This document shows, piece by piece, positions 11,171-21,965 of a stretch of DNA of 64,000 bases. Made by a program: the position numbers and the translations under genes. Each line of letters opens with the position of its first letter. Within the stretch, counting starts at the first letter, position 1. Source of the DNA: Aurelia coerulea (lineage: Eukaryota > Cnidaria > Scyphozoa > Semaeostomeae > Ulmaridae); contig CM076943.1 of NCBI GenBank assembly GCA_039566865.1, positions 10,030,001-10,094,000 on the forward strand. Reading direction: 5' to 3'. The notes under the pieces are model-generated. The model was not told the origin of the DNA and ran no database searches. It worked only from the letters and a program-made list of their open reading frames with translations.

Positions 11171-11309
11171 AACTAATAATTTGACTTTGGTTTAATTCAT
11201 CATTTACATACAACTACCCCACAAACTTATATATATTCTGAAAGCCCCAACTTGCTTTGTTCCGAAATGCACTTGGTTTTGCTGTAACACACACCCGGGA
11301 TAAAATATT

Positions 11310-13085
11310 GCCAGTTTCAGTTTCAGTTTCATTCATTTATCAATCAATTTTAAATACAATTCAATACAAAATACTCTACAACTAAACACATCACAACACT
11401 GAGAACCAAAATTACAAACATTACTAGAATAAATTAAGAAAAAATATATACTTTACATGATTGTATTTAAAATTGATCGATTAAGGAGGAGCTCTCTAAA
11501 TAGGTAAACTAATCGAGAGAGAGCCCCCCCCCCACATAAAACAAAAACTAAAAAAAAAGAACTTTACATTAAAAACAAAGATAACAGATAATATACCAAT
11601 AATAATAACCAGATGAGCCTTTGATTGGGTTTGTCAAGTTTGGTTCACATAGTTAATTTTGAGAGTATGAATCAAGGAAATAAGTTTTCAATTTTGAACG
11701 AAAAACCGCAGTAGAGCTAGCAACGCGAATGAACAGTGGAAGAGTGTTCCAGAGTTTGAACCAAAATACTGTACTGTTTGTAGACCGTACAAAGTGGTAT
11801 TTTTAAGAGATTTGAACAGGTCACCTCTGGTAGCATGACGAGTCCCAATCCTATGAACAGGTGCATTTGGCTGAAAGTAATCATGAAAGCAATACGGAGA
11901 TACCTTATTGATAGCTTTATAGACAAAGGTTAATACATTTAGGTGTAGAACATCCTCAAGTGTTAATTTTTTTAATGATAGGAAAATTGGTGAGCTAGGA
12001 GAAGAGAAGGGCTCAAATTTGATGCTCCGGAGAAGTTTCTTCTGAAGTCGAAAGAGTGGGTTCATCAGGTAGGATTCGTAAGTCAAACCCCAGACTGAAA
12101 TGCCATTAGCTGAGGAAAGAAGAGAACAGGGAGTTATAAGAGTGATATAAGAGTATCCAATGGGACAAAGTGGCGTACCTTAAAGAAAATACCAGCGGTT
12201 CTAGAAAGTTTTTTGCATAGTTCAGTTGTGTGATATTTCCAGGACAGATGTTCATCCATGAGAACTCCTAGAAACTCTACATACGTGTTCCTTTGAATAT
12301 TCTGTTTACCAATTTTGAGATTGATGAAATTTGTCAATTTCTTTCTGGGAGAGTGAAATAATACAAAGTTTGTCTTCTCTATGTTAAGTGCAAGCTTGTT
12401 TGAGTCAAGCCATAGCTTAACTTTCTTAAGTTCTTTGTTGACCTTCTTTGTAAGTAGGTCAAGGTCATTAGACTCACAGAATATGTTAGTGTCATCAGCA
12501 AAGAGGAAAAAAGATAGTAATTTTGATGAATTTGGTAGGTCATTAATGTAGATAAGAAATAATAATGGACCAAGAACGGATCCTTGTGGGACACCACATG
12601 ATATGTTACAAAGAGAAGAAGAGTGTCCATTTATTGAGACAAACTGCTTGCGATTGCTAAGATAAGATTGGAACCAATTTAGAGCAGTGCCTCTGATACC
12701 ATAATGTTCCGACTTTTTCAGCAGTATCATAAGCTTTTTGAAGATCCACAAATATTCCACAGCCAAATCTATTTTTGTTCAGTGAGGATTTTATTTTTTC
12801 AGTTGAACTGATAAGGGCATGATCAGTTGAGTGACCTGTGCGAAATCCAAACTGCATACAAAATAAAACCTCACAAACTTCAAGAAATCGGGATAGGCGC
12901 TGATGCATCAATTTCTCAATTATTTTGCTAAAGATGGAAAGGAGCGAAATTGGTCTGTAATTTGATTTACTTGTTGCAATTCCTTTTTTAGAAATCGAAA
13001 TAACCTTTGCAATCTTAAGCTTGTCAGGAAAGGTCCCAGTGTGGTTTAATCTTTGGATTTTAAGATTTGGCTGAAGTGACTAGAG
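11310..13085 (-). mobile_element. Decayed non-LTR retrotransposon (LINE), antisense in intron 1 of gene 1
   Basis: Read on the minus strand, the fragment starts inside the reverse transcriptase domain near 13085 (KIAKVISISKKG, then NYRPISLLS) and runs to a short tandem GAAACT tail near 11318-11335. It is 5'-truncated, as is usual for target-primed LINEs. The RT motifs place it among CR1/Jockey-type non-LTR elements, but I cannot fix the clade. It lies between proposed exons 1 and 2 of the Boule-like gene in antisense orientation. Confidence 0.85.
11688..13080 (-). pseudogene. Broken LINE reverse transcriptase ORF
   Basis: Reverse transcriptase (RNA-templated DNA synthesis for retrotransposition) is recognisable from ordered motifs: NYRPISLLS, QFGFRTGHSTDHAL, IFVDLQKAYDT, GVPQGSVLGPLLFLIYINDL, the catalytic FADD box (F-A-D-D-T near 12490), and the C-terminal FLGVLMDEHLSW and KLTLEDVLHLNVL blocks. 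At least two frame disruptions break it: one near 12735, where bases after the AYDT motif are missing, and one near 12130 before the TYESYLMNPLF segment. The open pieces are 12657-12911, 12134-12766 and 11688-12086. It is an inactive remnant. Confidence 0.85.
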
Positions 13086-13344
13086 ACCCATTTCATTATC
13101 AACCGATGAGAACAGAACAAATAGGAGTGGCAGAGACGTAGGAACAGAATATTTTGCAAATCACGAAAAATTCGAGGGACGTAACACTCTCTAAACATTC
13201 CGGACCCCGTTCCGGACACCCTAGGTAAAATCCTTTAGTATCAAGAAAAACAAAGTTGCAAAGTTCAGTTACAAAGTTTTGTTGAAGTATCTTCATACTC
13301 CTCACGGCTCTGTATGTGACATACAATTTCTAATTTCTTTGTAG

Positions 13345-13416
13345 GCAGACCACTCTGCTGTTATTTATGGCACACATTTCCCAAACCGTGTATTCGTTGG
13401 ATGTCTTCCCTCAAAG
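13345..13416 (+). CDS. Boule/DAZ-like protein, exon with RRM RNP2 motif
   Basis: A pyrimidine-rich TTTCTTTGTAG acceptor precedes 24 codons that end AAG before a GTATGT donor; both ends are phase 0. The peptide includes YGTHFPNRVFVGCLPSK. The P-N-R-[VI]-F-V-G segment is the start of the RRM in DAZ, DAZL and BOULE proteins, and the short Y-G-T lead-in is also as in BOULE. VFVGCL is the RNP2 strand; the usual second Gly is Cys here. A slightly later acceptor (AG at 13347-13348) is possible but would break the phase of the proposed first exon. Confidence 0.75.
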
Positions 13417-14030
13417 GTATGTCTGGTCATCCTTTATATATCTAAATCCCAGAGAGTATCTTTCCCGTAATTTTAGCATGACACTTTAAATTTTGCCACC
13501 AATGATTTCAATTACCTCATTTGCCGAATGTTACAATTTTAACCAAGTTTTATCAATTTTGAAAGGTGAAATACTACTAGTCGGGTGCCGGCAGCGGCAC
13601 CAGGTGAATGGACAGGTATTTATAGGACATATTTTCCCGAAATGTTTTGGTTTTTTTCTTGTCCTGCTTTTCTTTGGCAACGATGTTTTTGAGACTGATC
13701 TTGTCGGTGGTTTTCAAACAGTGGCGGTGGTTTTGGAAAGTAGGTTCTCAGCAGAATCTGGCAAGGAAATTCTTTGTCTGTTCATACTTGGCAAGTATTC
13801 CCCGTCTATAAACTCTTTTGCTTCATGTTCCGTGTCATTTTTCCTATTCTTGAGTGCGAAAGCAATGGTTCGACTGTCGGTTCTCGTAATGACATTCTGG
13901 AGAGCTCTCGGTACACACCAACCAATCTAAAAGCTAGGAGATGCGTTAGAGAATTGTCATTTTGATCTCATTACTATTTTCGATTGATGCATGTTAGATA
14001 TTTACGAAGGAAATGTCAAAAATCAAATTT

Positions 14031-14110
14031 TAGCCTGCGCGCAGACTTTGGTTACTGTGGAGGAGAGGAAGAACTCTCCTCCACAGTAACCAAAGTCTGC
14101 GCGCAGGCTA
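14031..14110. mobile_element. 80-bp perfect hairpin element with 9-bp target duplication
   Basis: The arms begin TAGCCTGCGCGCAGACTTTG and are perfectly inverted around a tiny loop. ATCAAATTT is duplicated exactly at 14022-14030 and 14111-14119. A 9-bp duplication is typical of Mutator-like elements, but the element is too short to classify by sequence. Confidence 0.85.
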
Positions 14111-14861
14111 ATCAAATTTCAAATCCGACCATTATTCATGCTCCCAAACAATTGATTTATTTGGTGTCCGAAAACCACCGCCATGAACTTTCAAGACCAT
14201 TCGATATGGCATCCGCTGTCCTCCCGTCAGTGAAAATCTTTGAAGTCTTTGGCATAAATGCGTTATTTACATGCTAGACATCCAATCTAAATGATTGTTT
14301 TAAATTTGTGTTCCTTTTTGCAACGGATTCAGAGTTTTGAATCTGGGGTGTGATATTCGCAACGACAACTTCTACACTCACAACAACAGCAACTTCTTAA
14401 CGTGTTCTACATTCGTGAAGGTTTTTCGTAAAGTTGTTTAGTACCTATAATGTTAGCTTTCAGTACCAAGAAATGCAAGAAATACTCTCTTAATGGAGTA
14501 GATCTCTTCAAAAAAAAAAATTTGAAAGATTTCTGGCAGTTTTTGTCCCTGTTGCGTTTTATGGAGGTAGGTAAAATTCAGAAAAATCTTCGCATGCTTC
14601 TTTTGTCCTCTTTGCTTATTCACCGGCTGATTGGTCCGTAAAAATGGGCTTTGGGGGTTTTTCGGTCATGGGCTACGAGCAAAGAATGGCGGTAACATTT
14701 GATTCCTATGCTGACATATGCTGACAGCTTGCCTTGTCAACTGACGCTGCCAAAAACGCGGACTCGAAATCAAGGTCGAAGACCTAGATAAGGGATCTTA
14801 TCCTGAAAACATTTCGGCTCGAATTTCAAACATTAGTGGAGATCTGAATTGTGCAAATACA

Positions 14862-15256
14862 CTCATGTTTTTTATAAGAAACCGCTTATAAGAAACGGTA
14901 AGCTCAATTTTTCGAAAGTTAAGAAACAACCCTACCTGAATTGAAAAAGCTAAGAAACTTTTGTAATTTACAGTTTCAATTTTCCTATCGCACTCAAAAA
15001 TGTTTTGACGCTGTACAATCATAGCAACTGTTTGGACATTATTTTTTGTGTGAATTATGTTATTTACTTGTTTTAAGATCTTACTAAGTAATGTGGGACG
15101 ACCCCTTTAGACAAAAGAATATCAACTCTACACTTCCGGCATTAAAAGTATAAGAAACACGTAAGAAACTTTTGGTATAGAAATGACCCAACAATTTAAG
15201 AAACTGCCTACCAGCCCTGGACCTTAGTTTCTCATAAAATAAAAAAATGAGTGTAT
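14862..15256. mobile_element. TTTCTTA-motif MITE (ACACTCAT ends), intact copy
   Basis: The ends are TACACTCATGTTTTTTATAA and the inverse ending AATGAGTGTA. The interior has repeated TAAGAAAC motifs. It matches the outer parts of 9573-10806, which shows what that element looked like before its insertions. Confidence 0.8.
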
Positions 15257-15321
15257 TCAGATTCAGATAGGATGATCTCTTTTCGCGGTTAAAAGGCTAA
15301 TATTTAATCCTATCAAGAGAA

Positions 15322-15400
15322 TTGCCTGCACGCAGACTTTAATAACTGCACAGGAGAAAACGAGACAAAAGAGCAAATGGTAAAGTCTGCGCGCAGGCTT
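15322..15400. mobile_element. 79-bp hairpin element with 9-bp target duplication
   Basis: The left end is TTGCCTGCACGCAGACTTTA and the right end is the inverse of AAGCCTGCGCGCAGACTTTA. TCAAGAGAA is duplicated exactly at 15313-15321 and 15401-15409. Same family as 14031-14110. Confidence 0.85.
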
Positions 15401-15478
15401 TCAAGAGAATAGATCCAATGCAATGGACAATTTCCAAATGATATGAGTTAACAAGACTTTCGAAATCTTTACCACCAG

Positions 15479-15570
15479 GCCAATGCACAAGACCTGGCAG
15501 ACTTCTTTTGCCATTTTGGCCTGGTCAATGAGGCAAAGATAGTCCTGGACGAAAATGGAAATTCGAAAAG
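15479..15570 (+). CDS. Boule/DAZ-like protein, middle RRM exon
   Basis: An ACCACCAG acceptor is followed by a 92-base exon and a GTAAGA donor, entering in phase 0 and leaving after two bases of an Arg codon. The peptide contains DLADFFCHFGLVNEAKIV then DENGNSK. This is the helix 1 to strand 2 region of an RRM and corresponds to the DL-FF--YG-V-EVKIV-D-GVSK block of DAZ-family proteins. Its position between the RNP2 and RNP1 exons and its exact phase fit make it convincing although only 30 codons long. Confidence 0.85.
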
Positions 15571-16460
15571 GTAAGACAATAGATTATGTCTCTTCTTAAT
15601 CATGTGTTATGCCTTGAAGGGTAGAGCTCCAAGTGTGTATCAGTGTAAACTTTTCATCCGTAATGAGCCGCCTCAACATCTTGTTTTCGCCATTTTTCGC
15701 CATTCGAGAATGGTTGGAGCATGGTTCCAGCTTATTTTTACACCTTACCGCTGGTGTGTGAATTGTAAAATTCTTAAGCAGTGAGCCACTATTAGGAAAA
15801 GGAGAATTTCTAAGACTGTTATTAGCTATAATAACAATACAAAATTGATAATGATATGATAAACTAAACCATCATCAATAAATAACAAAAGTAACTGAAT
15901 AAAAAACACAACTGTTAAAATTCTCGTCAGCACGAACTTTACAACGAGACAACCGACTGACGAGAATTTATACCACATGATAAACAACCTAAATTAAAAA
16001 GAAACTAAAATTCCATTTTACTACAAAGAGCCTTATCCCTAGTAAACATGACTCCCATTGATATTACAACCTAATGGGAATAAAAAACACGGTTGAGTTC
16101 AAACTGTTTTAGCGTAAACAAGAAAGAGTAATGAAATGGTTGGCCCATTAGTACATATCCACCCCAGAGGATCAAATTAATCACCGACCAGACCTCCAAG
16201 GGATTTAGTCGACAACCCCACGGCCCTCCCATCTGACCGTGTTCAATGATTCCCAAATTTCTGAATCTTGAGTGGCATGGTAGGGGATCCCTGCCTATGC
16301 CACATGTAAATAAACATGCAGCCAAAGGAACTGCCAACAAAACCCCCAGAGACATCAGATTCCATGGCAGGAATTTGGTCACTCCACAGGCAAACATGTC
16401 GCTAATACATCTGGAGTCTGCAGCCCTGTTTACTTTCGTCTATCTACAAATGTAATGGAC

Positions 16461-16668
16461 AAAATCGGCTAAGGTTTGTTTACACCCATTTCAACTTTCA
16501 AGTCATGTGATCAATCTCTTGAGAAAAAATCTTTTAATGTCTCTAACATATTTCGTGGCATGAAAAGTTGTGCTATGAGTGCAAAATATACCTAGCATAA
16601 TACTAAAACTTCCTAAGTGTATGGTCACATGACCTGAAATGGGTAAAACAAACCTTATCCGATCAGGT
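16461..16668. mobile_element. Inverted-repeat MITE
   Basis: The left arm reads CGGCTAAGGTTTGTTTACAC then CCATTTCA...TCATGTGA. The right arm reads TCACATGACCTGAAATGGGT then AAAACAAACCTTATCCGAT. The inverted match spans about 45 bp with a few differences. No clear target duplication. Confidence 0.65.
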
Positions 16669-17267
16669 CTATAAGAACCGCTATCGATGTTTGTATTCGA
16701 TCAACATAAATTACGACCAAACACTACGTAGAGTCAAACTGTTTTTCGATGCCATTTCGGCTCTGTTTGTTAATAGCAAAGCCAGACTGATGACAGTGAG
16801 TCCCAGTTATCGCTCACCAAAACGAGACTACAGCCTACCAAACCGAGACTGCTCAAACTGGGACTCATAAACAAACAGCGAAAAAACCGGCCTGTTCGCT
16901 CCCAGTTCCAGGAGGACCAATCATCTTGCAGGAAACAAAATTCAAAAATATGATTGGTTTGTCCTTGCAATCTGTTTACAAAGAAGCTGGTCTGTTATTT
17001 CAACCTGAACGTAAACAATAACTGCCATTGCATTCATGAAACAACAGAATAGGCTCCCGGAGGAAAAAATGTTTACCACGGAGATTCGGATATGGAATGC
17101 TAAGCATAGAAGCAATTCCAATGGTCTTTTTCATATTAACTTTTATTTTCTATTGAATTTAGCACACATCTGTGTGCTGAATAATTCAATGCAATGAAAA
17201 GGGCAGAAAAGGCCACGGGAATTGCATCTATATTCACAATTCGATTCGCTTTGCGTTTGCGCTGATG

Positions 17268-17893
17268 TATTATGCGGAATAAACAAGGGCAGATTTTGTA
17301 ATACAATAGCACGAATTGCTTTTGTTGGCACCTCAATTCAAAGCGATTAGCGATCACAGACAAAGGAAATTCTCTCAACCAGCAATTGAAAGCAAACAAA
17401 GCCGCAAAATTTTCTCTGAAACCCAGGTAGCTAGCTCGCTCGCTGTGCATTCCAGAAATTATTTCTAAGGGCAAACATGAGCATAGATCGAAAGGAGAAT
17501 GATATATCTACACATCTGCCGCGGGCATTTTATTTCTTTGGTCCAGAAGCTGAGCAGTAAATGTTTTGATAACACCAAAAAAAATTTAGAGAATTGAGTC
17601 GCCTCCTAAACGGCTTTTGAACCAAACAAATAAAATGCTCGCGGCAAATGTGTAGATGCATCCTTCTCCTTTCGATCTATGCTCATGTTTGCCCTTAAAA
17701 ACAGTTTCTGGAATGCACAACGAGCGAGCTAGCTACCTGGTTTTCAAAGAAATTTTTGCGGCTTTGTTTGTTTTGAATTGCTAGTTGAGAGAATTTCCTT
17801 TGTCTGCAATCGCTAATCGCTTTGAATTGAGGTGTCAACAAAAGCAACTCATGCTATTGTATTACAAAATCTGCCCTTGTTTGCGGAATATGG
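17268..17893. repeat. Foldback repeat, family FB1 copy B
   Basis: The arms run outward to GCGGAATAAACAAGGGCAG on the left and CTGCCCTTGTTTGCGGAAT on the right, about 245 bp each. It shares the AGGTAGCTAGCTCGCTCG / inverse block with copies A and C and is the most complete of the three. Confidence 0.8.
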
Positions 17894-18356
17894 ATTTATA
17901 AATAGAGGCTCCCCTGGGCTCCCCCGAATAGGCCGGAAAATTCACTGTTCGTTTATGAGTCGTAGTTGTAGCGGGGTATATCAGTTTGGCGGAGGAGCGA
18001 AACTCGAATCGTAATCAGTCTAAGCAAAAGCTACGGTCTCTCTCGAAAGAGGAACAGAAGCGTAATATTTTCATGAAATATTTTCGAAATTTAAGCTTGC
18101 AAAAAATCGAGCCACAAAAAGGCAACTCTTCATCTACGCAGTTACCGACGTCCAAATGTATATGGTTAAGAAGCTCTACTCTAGTTGTATCCAAAATTGC
18201 GCTCCTTTTACTTCATAACCCAGTGGAATTTTGTCTATTGATGAAGAAATGGCGGAGGGTTCGAGCCTCGAACACTAGAGCAAATTCGAATGTATTTTTA
18301 TTATTATCTGGAGTACAGTCTTGCAATTTGTTTACATCTTTTACGTTAACTGGCAG

Positions 18357-18468
18357 GTTTGGATTTGTGTCATTTGGGAATCAAGAGGGTGTCGAAGCTG
18401 TCTTAAGACATGGATCAATCTTCTTTCTTGGGAAAAAGATAAACGTTGGACGTGCAGTAAAAAAGCGG
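18357..18468 (+). CDS. Boule/DAZ-like protein, RRM RNP1 exon
   Basis: The exon lies between an AACTGGCAG acceptor and a consensus GTAAGT donor. Its first base completes an Arg codon begun in the previous exon and it ends in phase 0. The peptide opens with FGFVSFGNQEGVEAVLRHG and ends FLGKKINVGRAVKKR. RFGFVSF is the RNP1 strand, and the last block matches the FHGKKLKLGPAIRK-type end of the RRM found specifically in DAZL and BOULE. This is the most diagnostic exon. DAZ-family proteins bind 3' UTRs of germline mRNAs; that role is inferred for this gene. Confidence 0.9.
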
Positions 18469-18534
18469 GTAAGTTTTATATCGGTTTATTTCAAAAGAAT
18501 TCACTAGCCCATTTCTTATTTGATCTGCTCAAAA

Positions 18535-18860
18535 AACTGGGTGACTGGAGTCCAAAAAAGGCTTGGTGATTGAAAGAGTATTGCTCCCTAACTATAAAGC
18601 AATAATATTGAACTGTCTTGTTTTATTGTCGATATGTTCAAATTAGGTTCAGTAATTTACCCAGTTTACTGTAACCGTGGTTTTCCTTAATAACGACACT
18701 TCCATGTATTCCTCCCAAGAGGATAGCACATGCTAAAGCGTGTTGAATTGGGGGAAATTTGCTGGTGATTTCGGCACGTTTTTCAAGGTTTCTCAACGGG
18801 ACTTTCTCTAGAGAATCCCATAGAAACTCTGAATGAAGTGACTGATTTCTGCCAGAAAAA
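18535..18860 (+). repeat. Intronic segment duplicated at about 20895-21400
   Basis: It shares CCTCCCAAGAGGATAGCAC, GCTAAAGCGTG, ACTGTCTTGTTTTAT and several spaced blocks, in order, with 20895-21400. The copies flank exon 20402-20551 in the same orientation. It could be a dispersed repeat or a local duplication. Confidence 0.65.
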
Positions 18861-20401
18861 ATTCAATAAATAATTTAACATGTTATCTATTCAATAAAAT
18901 ATCGCAAAATATCATTGCTTATATATATTTAGGAAGCAATATAGCCTTTAAAACGCCAGATATTTTTAGACTCACCCGATTATTATGATTAATACAAAGT
19001 CTATATCTTTCATTAGCATCAGCAATGTTTTTGATTTATCAAATAATTTCTGCAAATAATATTTCCTAATTTTTCATGACAACGAGAACGATTTTGAATA
19101 CATGCTACACTTTTATCTGGTGCTCCAAAAATGTTGAGACATTTGAAAATTCCTGGCACCTAAAATGCTGAAATATTTTTGAGATATTTGCTTGTGTTAC
19201 GTGAGTGCAAATGCAACTTGAGAATGTAAATAAAGTCCCTTGTTTGCAAAATGCCTAAAAATGGGTCTAAGGCACTGGATAAAATCGTAGATATACTTCT
19301 CACGGAATAATTCAAAAGTACAGTTTTCCACGAGCATTGGGCATCTCATCGTATGCACATCTATTATATGTTGCCATGGGATCTTAAAACTTGAGTATTT
19401 GCTTAAAATGCATTTTTTGACTCTTGATAGAAATAAAATGCCCTGCTTTCGCGAGGTGTGTCCCGCAATGTGTGCAATCAGATCGAGTGCTGTAGGCCCT
19501 TTTCAGCCATTTTGCAAATGCGAATTTGAACATACAAATATTCCTTTTTTTCTCATAAGCATGGGTTTTTTTGCTATCAATCAAATTTTGATTCATTCAA
19601 ATCCACTTAACGGTTTCGGTACTATGATTTTCAAACGTCTGAAAGTATTTTCACGCACCCTTCATTTTAACGGTTGTCGCTGAATATTCTTCGACTTTCT
19701 GTCAAAACTCTGGTTGTCTTTCATTATGGGATGTATCGTATCTATTTACTGTTGGGGAGATCATATTGCAAAAACATCAAGGTCTTCTTGGCAAAACTTT
19801 ATTAAGGACTGCCAATTTTGTCATATTTGACGGTCTGCTATCCAGGGTAATATATCTTTTCAAGGATGTCCGCAGTGGGCCCTGGGAGCCACGGCTCCCC
19901 TTTTTCATTGAGTTGTTTTTGGTGAATGTTTGTCTTTATCATCAGGCACCAGATCTTACTTGAATCTTAACCTAAAACCACGCCCATCTCTCAAATTCCT
20001 GGGTACGTTGCTGTTTCACGGGTCTCTGGATCTCTGTGCAACTTTAACGAATTCATTTTCGCGCTGGTTAGGAAGATTTTCTTTTTGATGAAAAAGTTGT
20101 ACCTTAACATGATTTAGTATGAGCTTCGTAAAGAATGCCATATTTTTTTGTTCAGTTTGATTTACATTTTTAGTCTTGAATAGAATCAATTTAGGCTTCA
20201 ATTTCCCCGATTTTCCTAAAAATATTCGCAGTATTTTCCCGAATTCTTTTCCAGACAATTACAGTAGCCTCAAGCAGCCGAAAACATGAATTAACATTTT
20301 GATTTTCAAATAGTTTCAAAAACCTCCGATATTCTCATTGCGTCCCTGTGAGCAGATCACAAAATGTAGATAATCTAATGTCCTCATTGTCGCAATTTCA
20401 G
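18861..20401 (+). other. Remainder of intron 4 of gene 1
   Basis: No recognisable coding block or clear repeat boundary apart from diverged repetitive DNA. Confidence 0.4.
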
Positions 20402-20551
20402 TTCTTTGATGACGTGGAAGGCCAACCTGTAACAGTGACGGTTGATGGGGTGAAAAAGAAAACGAAAGAAGAAGGTGTCAAGCCACATGTGATATATGAA
20501 ACAGTCAGAAGTGCTCTTCCAGTTGCCCCTGCAATGCCAACTTGCTTTATG
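20402..20551 (+). CDS. Boule/DAZ-like protein, post-RRM exon
   Basis: The exon is exactly 50 codons, phase 0 at both ends, between a TCGCAATTTCAG acceptor and a GTAATT donor. The peptide starts FFDDVEGQPVTVTVDGVKKK and ends VAPAMPTCFM. I find no domain, but Boule proteins also have a short linker directly after the RRM with a Met-Pro-Thr-aromatic phrase, and the phase fits both neighbours. Assignment to this gene rests on phase, orientation and position. Confidence 0.65.
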
Positions 20552-20894
20552 GTAATTGCTCTAATTTTTCACTCTTCGAACTTTAACAACAATTGCTATT
20601 CAAAGTTAATGTATAATTGACTCTCAACTTTTATCTTCAATTTCTATTTAGAATCAAGAATTGAGCTCCAAAACTTTCAAGGTTTTTCTGAAATTTCTTC
20701 CGCTAACGAATCATTTATCTTTATTTTTAGTTTTCATGAAAAGTAACGCAACGGTGTTTTAGGGCCCGTCCACACGAGAACGCAAACAGTTTCAAAACCA
20801 GCATTTCTCTTGTTCTCCAGTAATGTCAGAACTTGGTAAAATTTCGAACAATGGGCTTTAGCGAAATTAAAATTTTAGGTTTTATAGTATTGAT

Positions 20895-21400
20895 TATCTA
20901 CCGAGTGACTACAAAAAGAGCCCCCGTTTGGAAGGTCACTACTCCCTGAACATCAAAGCAATAATAATGAAAACTGTCTTGTTTTATGGCTAATGTGTTC
21001 CATTTTGTTCTTTAATTTACTCGGCTTTAATCGGGGATTCTTTCCCGTAGAAAAGGGAGATTTTCTGCAGAAAGCGGCTTCCAAAAACCTGCAAAAATGA
21101 GTGAAAACAATGAGCTAATTTACTTTCGTTTTCCTTCCTAAAAAAAAATGACCCTTACATGTATCCATGTATTTGTTCTCTTTAGGAGAATGGAATCTCT
21201 CTGAATGGGTTAGTGATACCAGTGGGAAGACTTGTTCATCCTCCCAAGAGGATAGCACGTGCTAAAGCGTGCAGAAGTCATAGGTGTAAGGCCCGTGTAA
21301 GGCAGAAATGTTCGGGAAATTTGTTCATGATTTGGGCACGTTTTGAAGGTTTCTTGAAAAGGTTTCTTTGAGAAAATCCCTCATAATTTCAGAACGGAGC
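20895..21400 (+). repeat. Second copy of the 18535-18860 intronic segment
   Basis: This longer copy contains an additional GAGAATGGAATCTCTCTGAA stretch behind an AG at 21184-21185 that could mimic an exon. The shared blocks are in the same order as in the first copy. Confidence 0.6.
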
Positions 21401-21965
21401 AGTCGATTTTTGTCAGGTAAATTTCAAAATGGATTTGAACATGTCTACCATTAAACTATATATTTGCCGATATCATCCTCTTAATATCCAGGGAGCTGTG
21501 ACCTTTCAGACGGGGGAATCTTTTTATTGACTTTTCCAGTATAAGATAGCACTTCGAACTTTAAGAAATGTGGAGACAATTTGAATATGACGTTGGAACC
21601 CCTTCTTTCAAACATTACTTGATTGTTAGATTGCTGCTCGAGGACACTAAAAGTTGTAGCAACTACTTTGGTTGCTATTCCTCTTCTAGGAATCAGCAAC
21701 CACTCATCAGCTTGACTCAAACAAGAAGGTCTCAAACTCTAAGTTAAAGCCTGACCTATGCAACTGTGTATAAACGGATAAAATCAAAGCTACATCGCCT
21801 CCACAGAAGTCAAAAAACGGGGCACAGTTTTTTTGGACACCCTATGTTGATCAGCGGTCTATTTTAAACCCAGGCTTGGGCGTCGGGATTGTCATTGTAA
21901 CGTTGAAGCTTTCATTGCAATGGTATGTTCGATTGTTCATTGAATTTATCTCATTTGATTTTCAG

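Larger units (their letters stand above)
13417..15478 (+). other. Intron 2 of gene 1 with MITEs
   Basis: It holds a hairpin element at 14031-14110, a TTTCTTA-family MITE at 14862-15256 and a second hairpin element at 15322-15400. Open frames at 13493-13930 and 13984-14277 have no recognisable domain and are not called. Confidence 0.6.
15571..18356 (+). other. Intron 3 of gene 1 with repeats
   Basis: It holds a small inverted pair (ATTCTCGTCAG near 15920 and its inverse near 15960), an inverted-repeat MITE at 16461-16668 (GGTTTGTTTACACCCATTTC and inverse), and foldback copy B at 17268-17893. I see no further coding exon. Confidence 0.55.

Noticed and set aside
21186..21283. Possible extra exon of gene 1 (ENGISLNGLVIPVGRLVHPP) behind an AG acceptor
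   Set aside because: It lies in a duplicated repeat segment, lacks a good donor in the right phase, and exons 20402-20551 and 21966-22640 already join in phase 0.
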